Counted from the stretch's first letter, positions 7,860 through 15,207 are shown. The stretch: 22,337 bases of DNA from Phycisphaerales bacterium UBA3190 (GCA_002364005.1 DEXG01000016.1:7840-30176); one strand, 5' to 3'. The notes: generated by a model not told the origin, from the sequence alone. Made by a program: numbers and translations.

Positions 7860-9710
7860 TCATCCCATCTGCCCGCCGCTGGCGTCCATGAGCTGATGCC
7901 TTGCCAGCTGGGCATAGATCGGGCAGCGATCGAGCAGTTCGTGGTGCGTGCCCTGGTCGATGATCCGCCCGGCATCGAGGACCACGATGCGGTCCGCGTT
8001 GAGCACGGTCGAAAGGCGGTGGGCGACGATCAGACTCGTGCGGTCCTTGCAGAAGTTGCCCAGCACCTCGTTGATGAGCTTCTCGCTGTGGGCGTCGATC
8101 ATCGAGGTCGCCTCGTCGAGGATCAGGATCGCCGGGTCACGCAGTATCGCGCGGGCGATGGCCAGACGCTGGCGTTGCCCGCCCGACATGGTGAGCCCCT
8201 GCTCGCCCACGGGCGTGTCGAGACCCTCGTCGAGTTTTTCGATGAACTCCATCGCGCGGGCGTCGCGAGCCGCCTGCTCGATCTGTTCGCGTGTCGCGTG
8301 GCGGTTGCCATAGGCGATGTTCTGGGCGATGGTGCCCTTGAACAGCACGACCTCCTGGGTGACGACACCGATCTGCTTGCGCAGCGAGCGCACCCGGACA
8401 CGGGCGATATCGGTGCCATCGATCAGCACACGCCCGTCGTCGGGGTCAAAGAGGCGTGGGATCATCGAGAGCAGGGTGGTCTTGCCGCTGCCGTTGGGCC
8501 CGACGAACGCGACGGTCTCGGCGTGGTTGATCGTGAGCGAGACGCCATCGACCGCAGGGGTGGTCGCGCCGGGGTAGATCACGCGGACATCATCGAAGGT
8601 GATGGAGGTCTGGTGGCGTGCGAGCTTGGGCAGGCGCTGCTCATGCCCGGGCTCTGGCTCAGCGCTGAGCAGGCGGTTCAGTCGGTCGGCACCCGCGCCC
8701 GACTGCTGGATGTCATTGACCAGCCCCGATAGCGGCTTGATCGACGCGCCCGCAAGTCCCAGTGCCGCAAGCACGGTGATGAACTCCGATTTCTCCAGCG
8801 TGCCATCGAGAATGAACTTGGCGGCCACGATCGTCAGCCCGCCCAGGGCGAACATGGTGATCATCTCCGCCAGCGGTCCAGCGAGCGCGCGTGCGGTGCG
8901 GACCTTCATGTGCTGACGAAGGACTTCTTTGTTGATGCGTCCGAAGCGCCCGGCCTCGTAGCGTTCGGTGGTGTGGACCTTGACGACCCGCATGCCTTGG
9001 AGCGCCTCGGTCGCGGCCCGGTACAGGTCCGCCCGGCTCGACAGCGCTCGTCCCGATGCCCGCCGAATGCGTTTGCCCAGCTTCCGAATGATCACGCCGA
9101 GGATGGGCATGACCACCAAAGCCACCAGCGCCAGCTGCCAGTTGGTGATGAAGGCCACCAGCAGCGCGACGACACCCTTGAGGATATGGGCCACGGCCTT
9201 GGAGAGCATCGCGACAAAGCCCGCCGCGAGTGATTCGGTGTCGTTGACGATGCGGGAGATCGCATCGACCGGCCCCTCGCTGACGATGGTCTTGAGCGGG
9301 AGCTGGAGCACCTGCCCGTACGCCCGGCGGCGCACGCGGGCGATGGTGGTATGCACCACCGTGTAGGCGATGTACTGGTGCATGAAGTTCGAGAAGGCGC
9401 CAAGGATCGTCAGCCCGGCCAGCACGCCCATGATGAGCACGATGCTCTTGAACGGATCGGTGGGGAGCCAGTCGATCTGGGCGGCGCTGAGCATCGAGAA
9501 GAGCCCGCCGCCGTCGTGCTTGGCGAGCTGCTCCTGCACGAAGGTGCGAAGCCCGCCGCTGTCCGGCTCGAGCAGGATGTCGAGCGTCGGTCCCAGGGCC
9601 GCGATGCCCGCACCAACCCCGCCTGCTGAGAGCAGGGCGAAGAACAGCCCGACGAGCAGGTGCCATCGCATGCGGAGCATGGGCTTTGCAAACTTCCAGA
9701 ACGCGTCCAT
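7860..9710 (-). CDS. ABC exporter half-transporter (MsbA/multidrug type), fused permease and ATPase
   Basis: 616-aa type I ABC exporter. The N-terminal transmembrane domain spans about residues 15-335, with helices near 17-45, 88-115, 170-205 and 280-320. It joins an ATPase domain carrying Walker A GPNGSGKTT (404-412), Q-loop TQE (451-453), signature MSGGQ (508-512), Walker B ILILDEA (528-534) and H-loop His564. All catalytic residues are present. It should act as a homodimer and flip lipid, lipopolysaccharide precursor, peptide or drug across the inner membrane. The start ATG at 9710 has no clear Shine-Dalgarno site. The gene lies 97 bases downstream of the YkgJ-like gene and is followed at once by the zinc-ribbon gene. 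MsbA-like lipid export is plausible but the substrate is not visible. Confidence 0.93.
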   Translation of the reverse strand: MDAFWKFAKPMLRMRWHLLVGLFFALLSAGGVGAGIAALGPTLDILLEPDSGGLRTFVQEQLAKHDGGGLFSMLSAAQIDWLPTDPFKSIVLIMGVLAGLTILGAFSNFMHQYIAYTVVHTTIARVRRRAYGQVLQLPLKTIVSEGPVDAISRIVNDTESLAAGFVAMLSKAVAHILKGVVALLVAFITNWQLALVALVVMPILGVIIRKLGKRIRRASGRALSSRADLYRAATEALQGMRVVKVHTTERYEAGRFGRINKEVLRQHMKVRTARALAGPLAEMITMFALGGLTIVAAKFILDGTLEKSEFITVLAALGLAGASIKPLSGLVNDIQQSGAGADRLNRLLSAEPEPGHEQRLPKLARHQTSITFDDVRVIYPGATTPAVDGVSLTINHAETVAFVGPNGSGKTTLLSMIPRLFDPDDGRVLIDGTDIARVRVRSLRKQIGVVTQEVVLFKGTIAQNIAYGNRHATREQIEQAARDARAMEFIEKLDEGLDTPVGEQGLTMSGGQRQRLAIARAILRDPAILILDEATSMIDAHSEKLINEVLGNFCKDRTSLIVAHRLSTVLNADRIVVLDAGRIIDQGTHHELLDRCPIYAQLARHQLMDASGGQMG

Positions 9711-9729
9711 AGAGAGATATTGTTCGTTG

Positions 9730-9757
9730 CTTGCGCCCGAGGGTACACCCGGGCAAG
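9730..9757. other. Intergenic hairpin between YkgJ-like and ABC exporter genes
   Basis: CTTGC (9730-9734) pairs with GCAAG (9753-9757), extended by CC/GG after a one-base bulge. It lies in the 97-base gap and lacks a T-run on the minus strand, so it is a weak terminator or leader structure at best. Confidence 0.3.
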
Positions 9758-9807
9758 GAAATCGGTTCTTACGGCTCAGAATCCACGATTCAGGCCATCA
9801 TTCACGC

Positions 9808-10296
9808 TCAGATCTCGACCCGCTCACGGGTCAGGCGGATGTGCTTTGGCGGGTGCAGCTGCCCCGAGTCCATCCCCGGGCAGCCCTTGCTCGCCTCCGC
9901 CCAGTCGCGTTTGGTGTACAGATTGCTGTCCCAGAACGGCCAGGTTCGGCACTGCTCGGGGCGCGACTTGTACACGCTGCACCCGGTCTTGCCCGTCTTC
10001 TCGTCGCGGGTCAGGAACACACAGTCGTACCCGTACCCCGTCTTGTTCTCGTTGAGGGATCGTCCCACGATCGTATCGCGCGTGTATTGCTCATAGAAGG
10101 TCGCCTTGGGGACCCCCAGCGATTTGGCCATCGCGCCTGCTTCTTTGTCAGTGAAGAGTACATACCCCGTCGGGCCGGTGCAGCAGTTGCCGCACTGGGT
10201 ACAGGTGAAGCGCAGCCCCACCTCTTTCGTGTCGGTCTTCCCGGTCGGGTCGGGCTGATCAAACCACTCGTGCTGTTCCTGATCGCGTGGGCTCAT
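9808..10296 (-). CDS. YkgJ-family cysteine-cluster protein (CxxCxxCC, PF03692-type)
   Basis: 162-aa protein with the hallmark CTQCGNCC (Cys32, 35, 38, 39). Further conserved Cys92, Cys106, Cys116 and Cys139 lie in a 'YDCVFL...GCSVYKSRPEQCRTWPFW' context that is diagnostic of the YkgJ family. The family is thought to bind zinc or an iron-sulfur cluster; its role is undefined. Its ATG (10296-10294) overlaps the TGA of the upstream phosphatase gene (ATGA), pointing to translational coupling. Confidence 0.9.
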   Translation of the reverse strand: MSPRDQEQHEWFDQPDPTGKTDTKEVGLRFTCTQCGNCCTGPTGYVLFTDKEAGAMAKSLGVPKATFYEQYTRDTIVGRSLNENKTGYGYDCVFLTRDEKTGKTGCSVYKSRPEQCRTWPFWDSNLYTKRDWAEASKGCPGMDSGQLHPPKHIRLTRERVEI

Positions 10297-11720
10297 TGGG
10301 GGATCCTTTGCAGCACGACGAGCGTCTGGTCATCGTCGCGGTCGAGGCGGTTGCTGAACTTGAACAGCGCCCCGTGAATCGAGTCGATCGCGCAGCCCGG
10401 CTCACCCGAGCATGATCCCACCGCCTCGATCAGGCGATCCATCCCGAACATCTCCGCTTTGGTATCACGCGGGGCAGGGTGCATCGAGGCCTCGTGCGCC
10501 GGGCGGTTCGATGTCGCTTCGGTGATGCCGTCGGTGTAGAGGATCAGCGTATCTCCCGGGTGCATCACGCACGAGTCGGACTCAAATGGCATGTCGTTGC
10601 TGATCCCCAGCGGGATGGTGGCGGCACTCTCGATCGTCTCGATCGTGCCGTCGGCCCGACGCAGCAGCGGGGGGTTATGCCCGCAGCGGTTCCAGCTCAG
10701 GGTCCCGTCCCGCGGGTCGAGCACGCAGAAGAAGGCCGTGGCGAACTCGCCGTTGAGATTGGCGGCCACGAGCTTCTCGTTGCAGTATTGCGCGATCTTG
10801 GCGACATCATCCAGGGCGTGCTCAGCGCCGATCACATCGGGGTAGCAGTGCAGGATCGAGCGGATCATCGCCATCACCGTCGCCGCCCCGGGCCCATGCC
10901 CAGAGACATCTGCGATGACAAACCCGACCCGCTCGTCGTTGGGCGCGCGATAAAAGTCGTAGTAGTCGCCCCCCGCGATGTTGCTTGTCAGGTAGCTCGT
11001 CGCCAGCTCGAACCCCTCGAACTTTGGGGATCGCTCGGGCAAGAGCTGCCGCTGGATCTTGGCGATCTGCTCGAACTGCCCCACGAGCTGCTCGTTGAGC
11101 GACTCGGCCTGACGCCGAAAGACAAGGTTGCGGGTGGCCGTGCCCATCAGGTTCACATCCAGCAGCCCCGCGACAAAGGTGTCGAGGTTGTCCCAGTCGA
11201 GGCGTTGGTGAAAGCTGATCGCCCAGTTGAGCGACTGGGCATCGTCGTATGTTGGGATCGCTGAGAGCGACCGCACGCGTCGCGCATCATCGCCCAGCAC
11301 CTCGCGCAGCACCGGGTCTTGGGTGAAATCGACATGGGTGATGATCTGCGGCTGATCCTGGGCGATGATCTTCCCGATCAGCCCACCCTCATATGTCGGC
11401 AGACTCACCCACTCACGCCACGGGTCGCGTTCGCTCTTGAGCTGGGCAGGGCCAGTCTGATTGCGTGTGTTGGTGTTGGTGATCGCACGCGTGACCTTGA
11501 ACTTGCCCGGCGGCAGGTCCCGGATCGACACGCTGATGAACGCGTCGCGGGGGAATCGCTGCCCGACCCAGGGGCCGAAGTGCCCCAGCATCTTGGCCGG
11601 GTCCTTGATCGCGCTCACATCACGCAGCATCTGGGTCAGGGCCCCGACACGCGGGTCCGCGCTCAGATCGACCGCGTGCCCCTGGGCGCTGAGCCCGCTG
11701 TCCGTGGGGATCGTGCTCAT
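10293..11720 (-). CDS. GAF-type sensor with SpoIIE/RsbU PP2C-like phosphatase
   Basis: 475-aa signalling protein, apparently soluble. Residues about 30-200 look like a GAF sensory domain. A short helical linker around 'NEQLVGQFEQIAKIQRQLLP' leads to a SpoIIE-type phosphatase domain (about 235-475). Metal-binding motifs are visible: GGDYYD (250-255), ADVSGHG (270-276) and YTDG (395-398). Such enzymes dephosphorylate anti-sigma factor antagonists in partner-switching systems. No kinase (RsbW-like) or STAS protein is nearby, so the target is unknown. ATG 11720 is preferred to the in-frame GTG 11726 because it overlaps the upstream TGA as ATGA; the downstream YkgJ-like gene overlaps this stop in the same way. 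Confidence 0.92.
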   Translation of the reverse strand: MSTIPTDSGLSAQGHAVDLSADPRVGALTQMLRDVSAIKDPAKMLGHFGPWVGQRFPRDAFISVSIRDLPPGKFKVTRAITNTNTRNQTGPAQLKSERDPWREWVSLPTYEGGLIGKIIAQDQPQIITHVDFTQDPVLREVLGDDARRVRSLSAIPTYDDAQSLNWAISFHQRLDWDNLDTFVAGLLDVNLMGTATRNLVFRRQAESLNEQLVGQFEQIAKIQRQLLPERSPKFEGFELATSYLTSNIAGGDYYDFYRAPNDERVGFVIADVSGHGPGAATVMAMIRSILHCYPDVIGAEHALDDVAKIAQYCNEKLVAANLNGEFATAFFCVLDPRDGTLSWNRCGHNPPLLRRADGTIETIESAATIPLGISNDMPFESDSCVMHPGDTLILYTDGITEATSNRPAHEASMHPAPRDTKAEMFGMDRLIEAVGSCSGEPGCAIDSIHGALFKFSNRLDRDDDQTLVVLQRIPQ

Positions 11721-12340
11721 GCGCACCCCGATTCAACCCGCTGACACAGCACCCGGGCCTGATCGAGCATGCTCTGCACGCCCTCGTGCAGACCTTGGCG
11801 CTGATCCTCAGGCATGAGCGGGATGTTGATGCGCACGCTCCAGGCCGCCGACCGGGCCGCCGCTTCGCCCAGCACCGCCGCGATGCCCAAGTCGGACTTG
11901 AGCTGCTTGTTGGTCGTATCCACCAGCGAATCGCACAGACGCAGCAGCTCCAGCGACAGGGCCAGCATCGCGCGTGGCGGTGCGATCGCGCCCCGCACCG
12001 CGTCGTCCCAACGCGCGACGCGTTCGGGATCATCCTTGGCAAGCCCCCAGAGCGCGTTGAGCTCCCCATAGCCCGCGGCATCCTCATCGCCCAACTGCAG
12101 GAACATCTGACGGGCGCGGGTAAGCTGGGTCATCGCGTTCTGGTTGTGCTCTTCGTGCTCACTCAGCGACTTCTTACCAATCGAATAGCTCACAACCATC
12201 GCGGCGGTCGCCGCTGCCGTCGCACCGACCATCGCTGCTGATGCGCCGCCGCCGGGTGTGGGCACCTTGGACGACAATGCGCTGAGAAACGCATCAACGG
12301 TCTGGGTCGAAATCGATTTCGCGGCTGTTTCGCTGCTCAT
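11717..12340 (-). CDS. Cyclodeaminase/cyclohydrolase family protein (FTCD C-terminal-like, PF04961)
   Basis: 207-aa all-helical protein. The N-terminal 'VPTPGGGASAAMVGATAAATAAMV' block (about residues 26-49) is the glycine-rich folate-site motif of formiminotetrahydrofolate cyclodeaminases (FTCD/FchA), and the length matches stand-alone members. Known members convert 5-formimino-THF to 5,10-methenyl-THF or hydrolyse methenyl-THF. The formiminotransferase partner and histidine-degradation genes are absent here, so a one-carbon role is inferred from family only. It starts 19 bases after the Nudix stop and overlaps the next gene by ATGA. Confidence 0.87.
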   Translation of the reverse strand: MSSETAAKSISTQTVDAFLSALSSKVPTPGGGASAAMVGATAAATAAMVVSYSIGKKSLSEHEEHNQNAMTQLTRARQMFLQLGDEDAAGYGELNALWGLAKDDPERVARWDDAVRGAIAPPRAMLALSLELLRLCDSLVDTTNKQLKSDLGIAAVLGEAAARSAAWSVRINIPLMPEDQRQGLHEGVQSMLDQARVLCQRVESGCA

Positions 12341-12359
12341 GGGGGTATGGTAGCCGATC

Positions 12360-13049
12360 TCACTGGCGCGATCGGGAAAGGACGCGGGCCAGCGCCACGG
12401 TTGTCGGGATGAGTTCGTCCGGTTTTTCGCTCGCCCACGCGCCGAGTTCGTCGATCGTCACCCACCGCGTCTGGCTGTATTCCCAGTTCGTCACGATCGT
12501 GGGCCGCTGATCGAGCGTGAGCGTCATCGCCAGATCGCTTGAGCCCACCTGATGGTCATGCACCAGCGCGATCAGTCGCGATCGCACGCCGCGTGTATCG
12601 AACCCGGCTTCCTCATTGATCTCGCGCTGTGCCTGCTCAAGCAAGGCCCGCTCATCGATCGAATCGCCCGCCGCGGGCACATCGACCCCGCCGCTGGGCC
12701 CCAGCTCCCAGAGCCCGCCGTAGCGGTGGGTCTGCGTCGATCGTCGCCCCAGCAGCACGCGTCCGTCGGCGATCACGATCGCGGTGACGGCCAGCAGCGA
12801 ATCGCTCAGATCGATCGAATCCCGCACCGCGTGGCGCTTGTACTGGTCGACATGCGCGGTGACCACACCGGTCGCGGCGTCATAGCGATCGAAGACGAGC
12901 ATGTCGCCGTTGAAGTATCGCGGGTTCTGTGCGCACAGATCCTGCCATGCGGCATCGACCCGGGCCTGCGCCTGCTCATCGAGCGCGGGAGCAGGGGATC
13001 GGTCGATCTCGATGCCCGTGAAGTGGTTGATGGGTTCCAGCGTGACCAT
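12360..13049 (-). CDS. Nudix hydrolase with N-terminal extension
   Basis: 229-aa protein. ATG 13049 is chosen because AGGAG (complement of 13054-13058) lies just upstream; an in-frame extension to 13133 would only read through the inverted repeat. Residues about 86-225 are a Nudix fold with the core REINEEAGF (142-150) and the usual preceding 'GLWELGPSGGVD' strand-loop. The acidic residue normally eight positions before the Arg is displaced by one, so the box is slightly degenerate. The N-terminal part contains 'NPRYFNGDMLVFDRYD', reminiscent of NUDT22-like UDP-sugar hydrolases, which suggests a nucleotide-sugar substrate (inference). It lies downstream of ybaB across the 72-base inverted repeat. 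Confidence 0.87.
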   Translation of the reverse strand: MVTLEPINHFTGIEIDRSPAPALDEQAQARVDAAWQDLCAQNPRYFNGDMLVFDRYDAATGVVTAHVDQYKRHAVRDSIDLSDSLLAVTAIVIADGRVLLGRRSTQTHRYGGLWELGPSGGVDVPAAGDSIDERALLEQAQREINEEAGFDTRGVRSRLIALVHDHQVGSSDLAMTLTLDQRPTIVTNWEYSQTRWVTIDELGAWASEKPDELIPTTVALARVLSRSRQ

Positions 13050-13057
13050 GTGTCTCC

Positions 13058-13129
13058 TACGAGCCGCGACCGTGAGGGAGCGGTCCCCGATGCGCTTCCA
13101 AGACCGCTCCCATACGGTCGCGGCTCGTA
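13058..13129. repeat. Long interrupted palindrome, REP/MITE-like
   Basis: Sixteen perfect pairs (13058-13073 with 13114-13129), a 2x2 mismatch, ten more perfect pairs (13076-13085 with 13102-13111) and a 16-base loop. It fills almost the whole 84-base gap between the ybaB stop and the Nudix ATG; its edge touches the AGGAG of the Nudix gene. Size, symmetry and intergenic position are those of dispersed bacterial REP-type elements. No second copy is seen in this window. It could fold in the mRNA and affect Nudix translation or mRNA stability. Confidence 0.75.
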
Positions 13130-13133
13130 TCAA

Positions 13134-13508
13134 TCAGCTCAGGAACCCACCGAGCTGGCCGCCCAGATCACCCAAGCCAAGATCCTCCGCTTCCTTGGAG
13201 ATCTCTTCCTGCACGCGACGCTGGGCTTTCTCGGTCGCGTCGTTGATCGCGTCCTTGATGAGCGAAGTCGCCAGGTCGCGGGTCTTCTCGTCGACGGCCA
13301 TCCCTGCAAGCAATGCCGGATCCATGGTCAGGTCCAGCAGCTTCATCTTGCCGTTGACCACCGCCCGACACGCGCCGCCGCCGGCCTCGCCCTCGACGCG
13401 CATGGCCTCGATCTTGGCCTTGATGCGCTCGCCGGCTTCCGAGAGCTGTTCCTTGTTCTTCATGAGCGAGCCGATGGCTTGCATGGCTTTGAGTTTGTCG
13501 CCGAACAT
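13134..13508 (-). CDS. ybaB: YbaB/EbfC family nucleoid-associated protein
   Basis: 124-aa DNA-binding protein. The N-terminal 'MFGDKLKAMQAIGSLMKNKEQ' style helix is followed by 'VEGEAGGGACRAVVNGKMKLLDLTMDP', the core beta-sheet motif of the YbaB family ('vegeaggGlVkvtvnG...v..i.idp'). A C-terminal helix and a Gly/Leu-rich tail complete it. It forms dimers that bind DNA in related bacteria. AAGGG nine bases upstream supports ATG 13508. It follows the dnaX -1-frame stop by 18 bases, reproducing the widespread dnaX-ybaB pairing. The usual next gene, recR, is missing here; a palindrome and a Nudix gene follow. Confidence 0.93.
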   Translation of the reverse strand: MFGDKLKAMQAIGSLMKNKEQLSEAGERIKAKIEAMRVEGEAGGGACRAVVNGKMKLLDLTMDPALLAGMAVDEKTRDLATSLIKDAINDATEKAQRRVQEEISKEAEDLGLGDLGGQLGGFLS

Positions 13509-13526
13509 ATGGGTATCCCTTTTCGA

Positions 13527-15043
13527 TCAGTTGTTCTTGGGGTGCACGCGTTTGATCTCGCCCTCGAAGACATCGAGGACGCTCTTGACGAGCGGATCGT
13601 TCTCCACTTCTTCCGGAGTCGGCGTCCGCAGTTGCGGCTTGGGCGGCTCAGGGGCAGGCGTGGGGGGCGTGGGTGTTGGCTCGGGCGCAACCCGGCGTTT
13701 GCCCGATGGTGCGGGGTCCTTGAAGCCGGGGAGGTTCGCCCTGTTGGGTGCGGAACCAGCTGCGGAACCAGCTGCGGAACTGGCTGCCGAGCTGGCTGCG
13801 GAACTGGGGGCCGAACTGGGTGCTGGGTTGAACGAGGGTTTGTCTTTGGGCGACGCCGATGCTGCGGGGTGTGATTGCACCCTTGCCGGGGCCGCCCTCA
13901 CGCTTTTTTTAACGCGGGCGCTCCCGGTGCGTTGGCATTCCCGCCGGCTTTGACGAAGGCCGCGACATCGGCGATCTTTTCCGTCATCGCCAGACGCACC
14001 ATGCACGCATCGAGCAGTGCCCGCGGTGCGGGGGAGGACTTGATCGCCCGCTGCACGCTCTCGCACAGGGCGATCATGTGCACCAGACCGGCGGCATCGA
14101 ACTGCTTGGCCCGGTTGAACTCCTGCTCGCGTGCCTCGGGGGACAGCTCGACGAGGTCGGTGTCCTGGCCGCAGGACCCGATCACCATCAGGTCCCGGAA
14201 TCGGTCGAGCAACCCGCCGAGCACCTGCTCGCCCGAGATGCCCGTGCCCAGCAACGCGCCGGTTTTTCGCAGCACCGTCGGGGGCTCGCCTTGGGCGATG
14301 GCGTCGATAACCTCGCTGAGCAGCTCCCGCTTGGGCAGGCCCAGCAGCTCTTCGAGCAGCTCAACGGTCAGCGTCTTCTCGCCCGATGCCAGCAGGCGAT
14401 CCAGCAGCGACAGGGCGTCGCGCATCGACCCGTTGCCCAGCTTGGACAGCGTGAAGACCAACTCGTCGTCGGCCTCAAACCCCTCTTCTTTGATGAGGGC
14501 GCTCAGGTGCCCGGCAATCTGGTTGGCGGGGATGTTCTTGAAGTCGAAACGCTGGCAGCGCGACTGAATCGTCGCGGGAACCTTGTGGGCCTCGGTCGTG
14601 CACAGGATGAACTTCACATGCTCGGGCGGCTCTTCCATCGTCTTGAGCAGCGCGTTGAACGCGGCCGTGGACAGCATGTGGACTTCGTCGATGATGTAGA
14701 TCTTGTATCGACCCCGCAGCGGGCGGTAGGCACTGTTGGCGATCAGCTCGCGGGCTTCTTCGACCTTGTTGTGCGAGGCGGCGTCGATCTCGATGACATC
14801 GGTGTCGCCACCCGAGAAGATCGCCTGGGCGATGTCGTCCTGGTGCTCGGGGTTGTTGAGCTCGTTGGCGAAGATGCGGGCCATCGAGGTCTTGCCCACC
14901 CCGCGTGTCCCGATGAAGAGGTACGCGTGGTGGACGCGGTCCGAGTCGATCGCCGCCTTGAGCGTGCGTGCGATGGGCGACTGACCGACAACCTCGTCGA
15001 AGGTGCGAGAACGGTGTTTGCGTGCGAGGGCGGTGTAGGCCAT
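13527..15043 (-). CDS. dnaX: DNA polymerase III subunit tau, made by -1 frameshift within dnaX
   Basis: Predicted 505-aa product: 380 zero-frame codons from ATG 15043, then a -1 shift on the A7 run (13910-13904) and 125 more residues to TGA 13529-13527. The AAA+ clamp-loader core has Walker A GTRGVGKT (45-52), Walker B DEVH (119-122) and the sensor/Arg-finger motif SRC (161-163). Domain III ends near residue 365. The -1-frame extension is an Ala/Ser/Pro-rich linker, with a 12-base tandem repeat, followed by an ending with 'NDPLVKSVLDVFEGEIKRV' that resembles ordinary DnaX C-termini. It stops 18 bases before ybaB. Both facts argue the extension is translated. Tau would dimerise polymerase cores and contact helicase; this tail is shorter than E. 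coli domains IV-V. A frameshifting sequencing error in the A run is the main alternative. Confidence 0.78.
13750..13821. repeat. 12-base tandem repeat in the tau linker
   Basis: Six near-identical 12-base units beginning GCGGAACCAGCT; the first two are identical and the others differ at a few positions. In the dnaX -1 frame they encode Ser-Ala-Ala/Ser-Ala-Pro type tetrapeptides, giving a flexible linker. The unit is a multiple of three, so copy-number change keeps the frame. Confidence 0.8.
13898..13925 (-). promoter_or_regulatory. dnaX frameshift/slippage signal
   Basis: On the minus strand in order: GGGAG (complement of 13921-13925), a 10-base spacer, A7 (13910-13904), then GCG and the zero-frame stop TGA (13900-13898). 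The zero frame reads TTA AAA AAA GCG TGA, so the heptamer A-AAA-AAA allows both tRNA-Lys to re-pair one base back. E. coli dnaX has the same order: AGGGAG about 10 bases before A AAA AAG and a stop soon after. A weak stem GGGTG/CACCC (13882-13878 with 13871-13867) lies 21 bases beyond the run, further than the E. coli stimulatory hairpin. A7 could alternatively cause polymerase slippage, as in Thermus dnaX. Confidence 0.72.
13898..15043 (-). CDS. dnaX: DNA polymerase III subunit gamma, zero-frame product of dnaX
   Basis: 381-aa zero-frame product stopping at TGA 13900-13898, one codon after the A7 run. It holds the complete AAA+ ATPase and collar domains needed in the clamp loader and lacks the C-terminal extension, exactly as gamma does. 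ATG 15043 is chosen over in-frame GTG 15052 (three extra residues) because MAYTALARKHR is the standard DnaX N-terminus. Unusually, the four-Cys zinc module normally lying between Walker A and the 'DVIEIDAAS' motif is absent: residues 57-81 contain no Cys and the stretch is shortened. The gene is the first of a long minus-strand run. Confidence 0.93.
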   Translation of the reverse strand: MAYTALARKHRSRTFDEVVGQSPIARTLKAAIDSDRVHHAYLFIGTRGVGKTSMARIFANELNNPEHQDDIAQAIFSGGDTDVIEIDAASHNKVEEARELIANSAYRPLRGRYKIYIIDEVHMLSTAAFNALLKTMEEPPEHVKFILCTTEAHKVPATIQSRCQRFDFKNIPANQIAGHLSALIKEEGFEADDELVFTLSKLGNGSMRDALSLLDRLLASGEKTLTVELLEELLGLPKRELLSEVIDAIAQGEPPTVLRKTGALLGTGISGEQVLGGLLDRFRDLMVIGSCGQDTDLVELSPEAREQEFNRAKQFDAAGLVHMIALCESVQRAIKSSPAPRALLDACMVRLAMTEKIADVAAFVKAGGNANAPGAPALKKA

Positions 15044-15111
15044 GGATACCACCGTTAGAAGTGAAATAATGCGGGTTTCTGCAGCAGTTTAGGCAAAATC
15101 CTGCCTTGGTC

Positions 15112-15140
15112 TTGAACAAATCCGGGTTGTACACGATAAT
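15112..15140 (+). promoter_or_regulatory. Sigma-70-type promoter for a short RNA
   Basis: TTGAAC (15112-15117), a 17-base spacer and GATAAT (15135-15140). The predicted start, about seven bases on at G15147, coincides with the first base of the hairpin that follows. It points away from dnaX. Confidence 0.5.
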
Positions 15141-15146
15141 ACAGAT

Positions 15147-15201
15147 GAAGGCTCGGCCGAGGGGTTGCTACGGCGACCCCGAGGGCATTGCCTTCTTTTT
15201 T
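15147..15201 (+). ncRNA. Candidate 55-nt small RNA, a single long hairpin with T6 end
   Basis: The transcript would begin GAAGGC (15147-15152), which pairs with GCCTTC (15190-15195) followed directly by six T. Inside, GGGGTTGC and GCGACCCC form eight pairs (one G-U) closed by a C-(TACG)-G tetraloop of the very stable UNCG class. Between the stems lie a tandem G-A/A-G step, two C-G pairs and a small internal loop. Promoter, start point and terminator fit together with no spare sequence and no upstream plus-strand gene to terminate. It does not match 4.5S/SRP RNA, 6S RNA or tmRNA motifs I know. Alternatively it is just a terminator with a chance promoter. Confidence 0.45.
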
Positions 15202-15207
15202 ATGCGC

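Noticed and set aside
13527..14066. Independent 179-aa protein in the frame overlapping the dnaX 3' end
   Set aside because: Its first third is an out-of-frame reading of dnaX with no coding character; only the part after the A7 run is protein-like, which fits a frameshift extension of DnaX.
15147..15201. SRP (4.5S) RNA upstream of dnaX, as in Bacillus
   Set aside because: Neither strand shows the conserved GGAAG/AGCA domain IV loop of SRP RNA.
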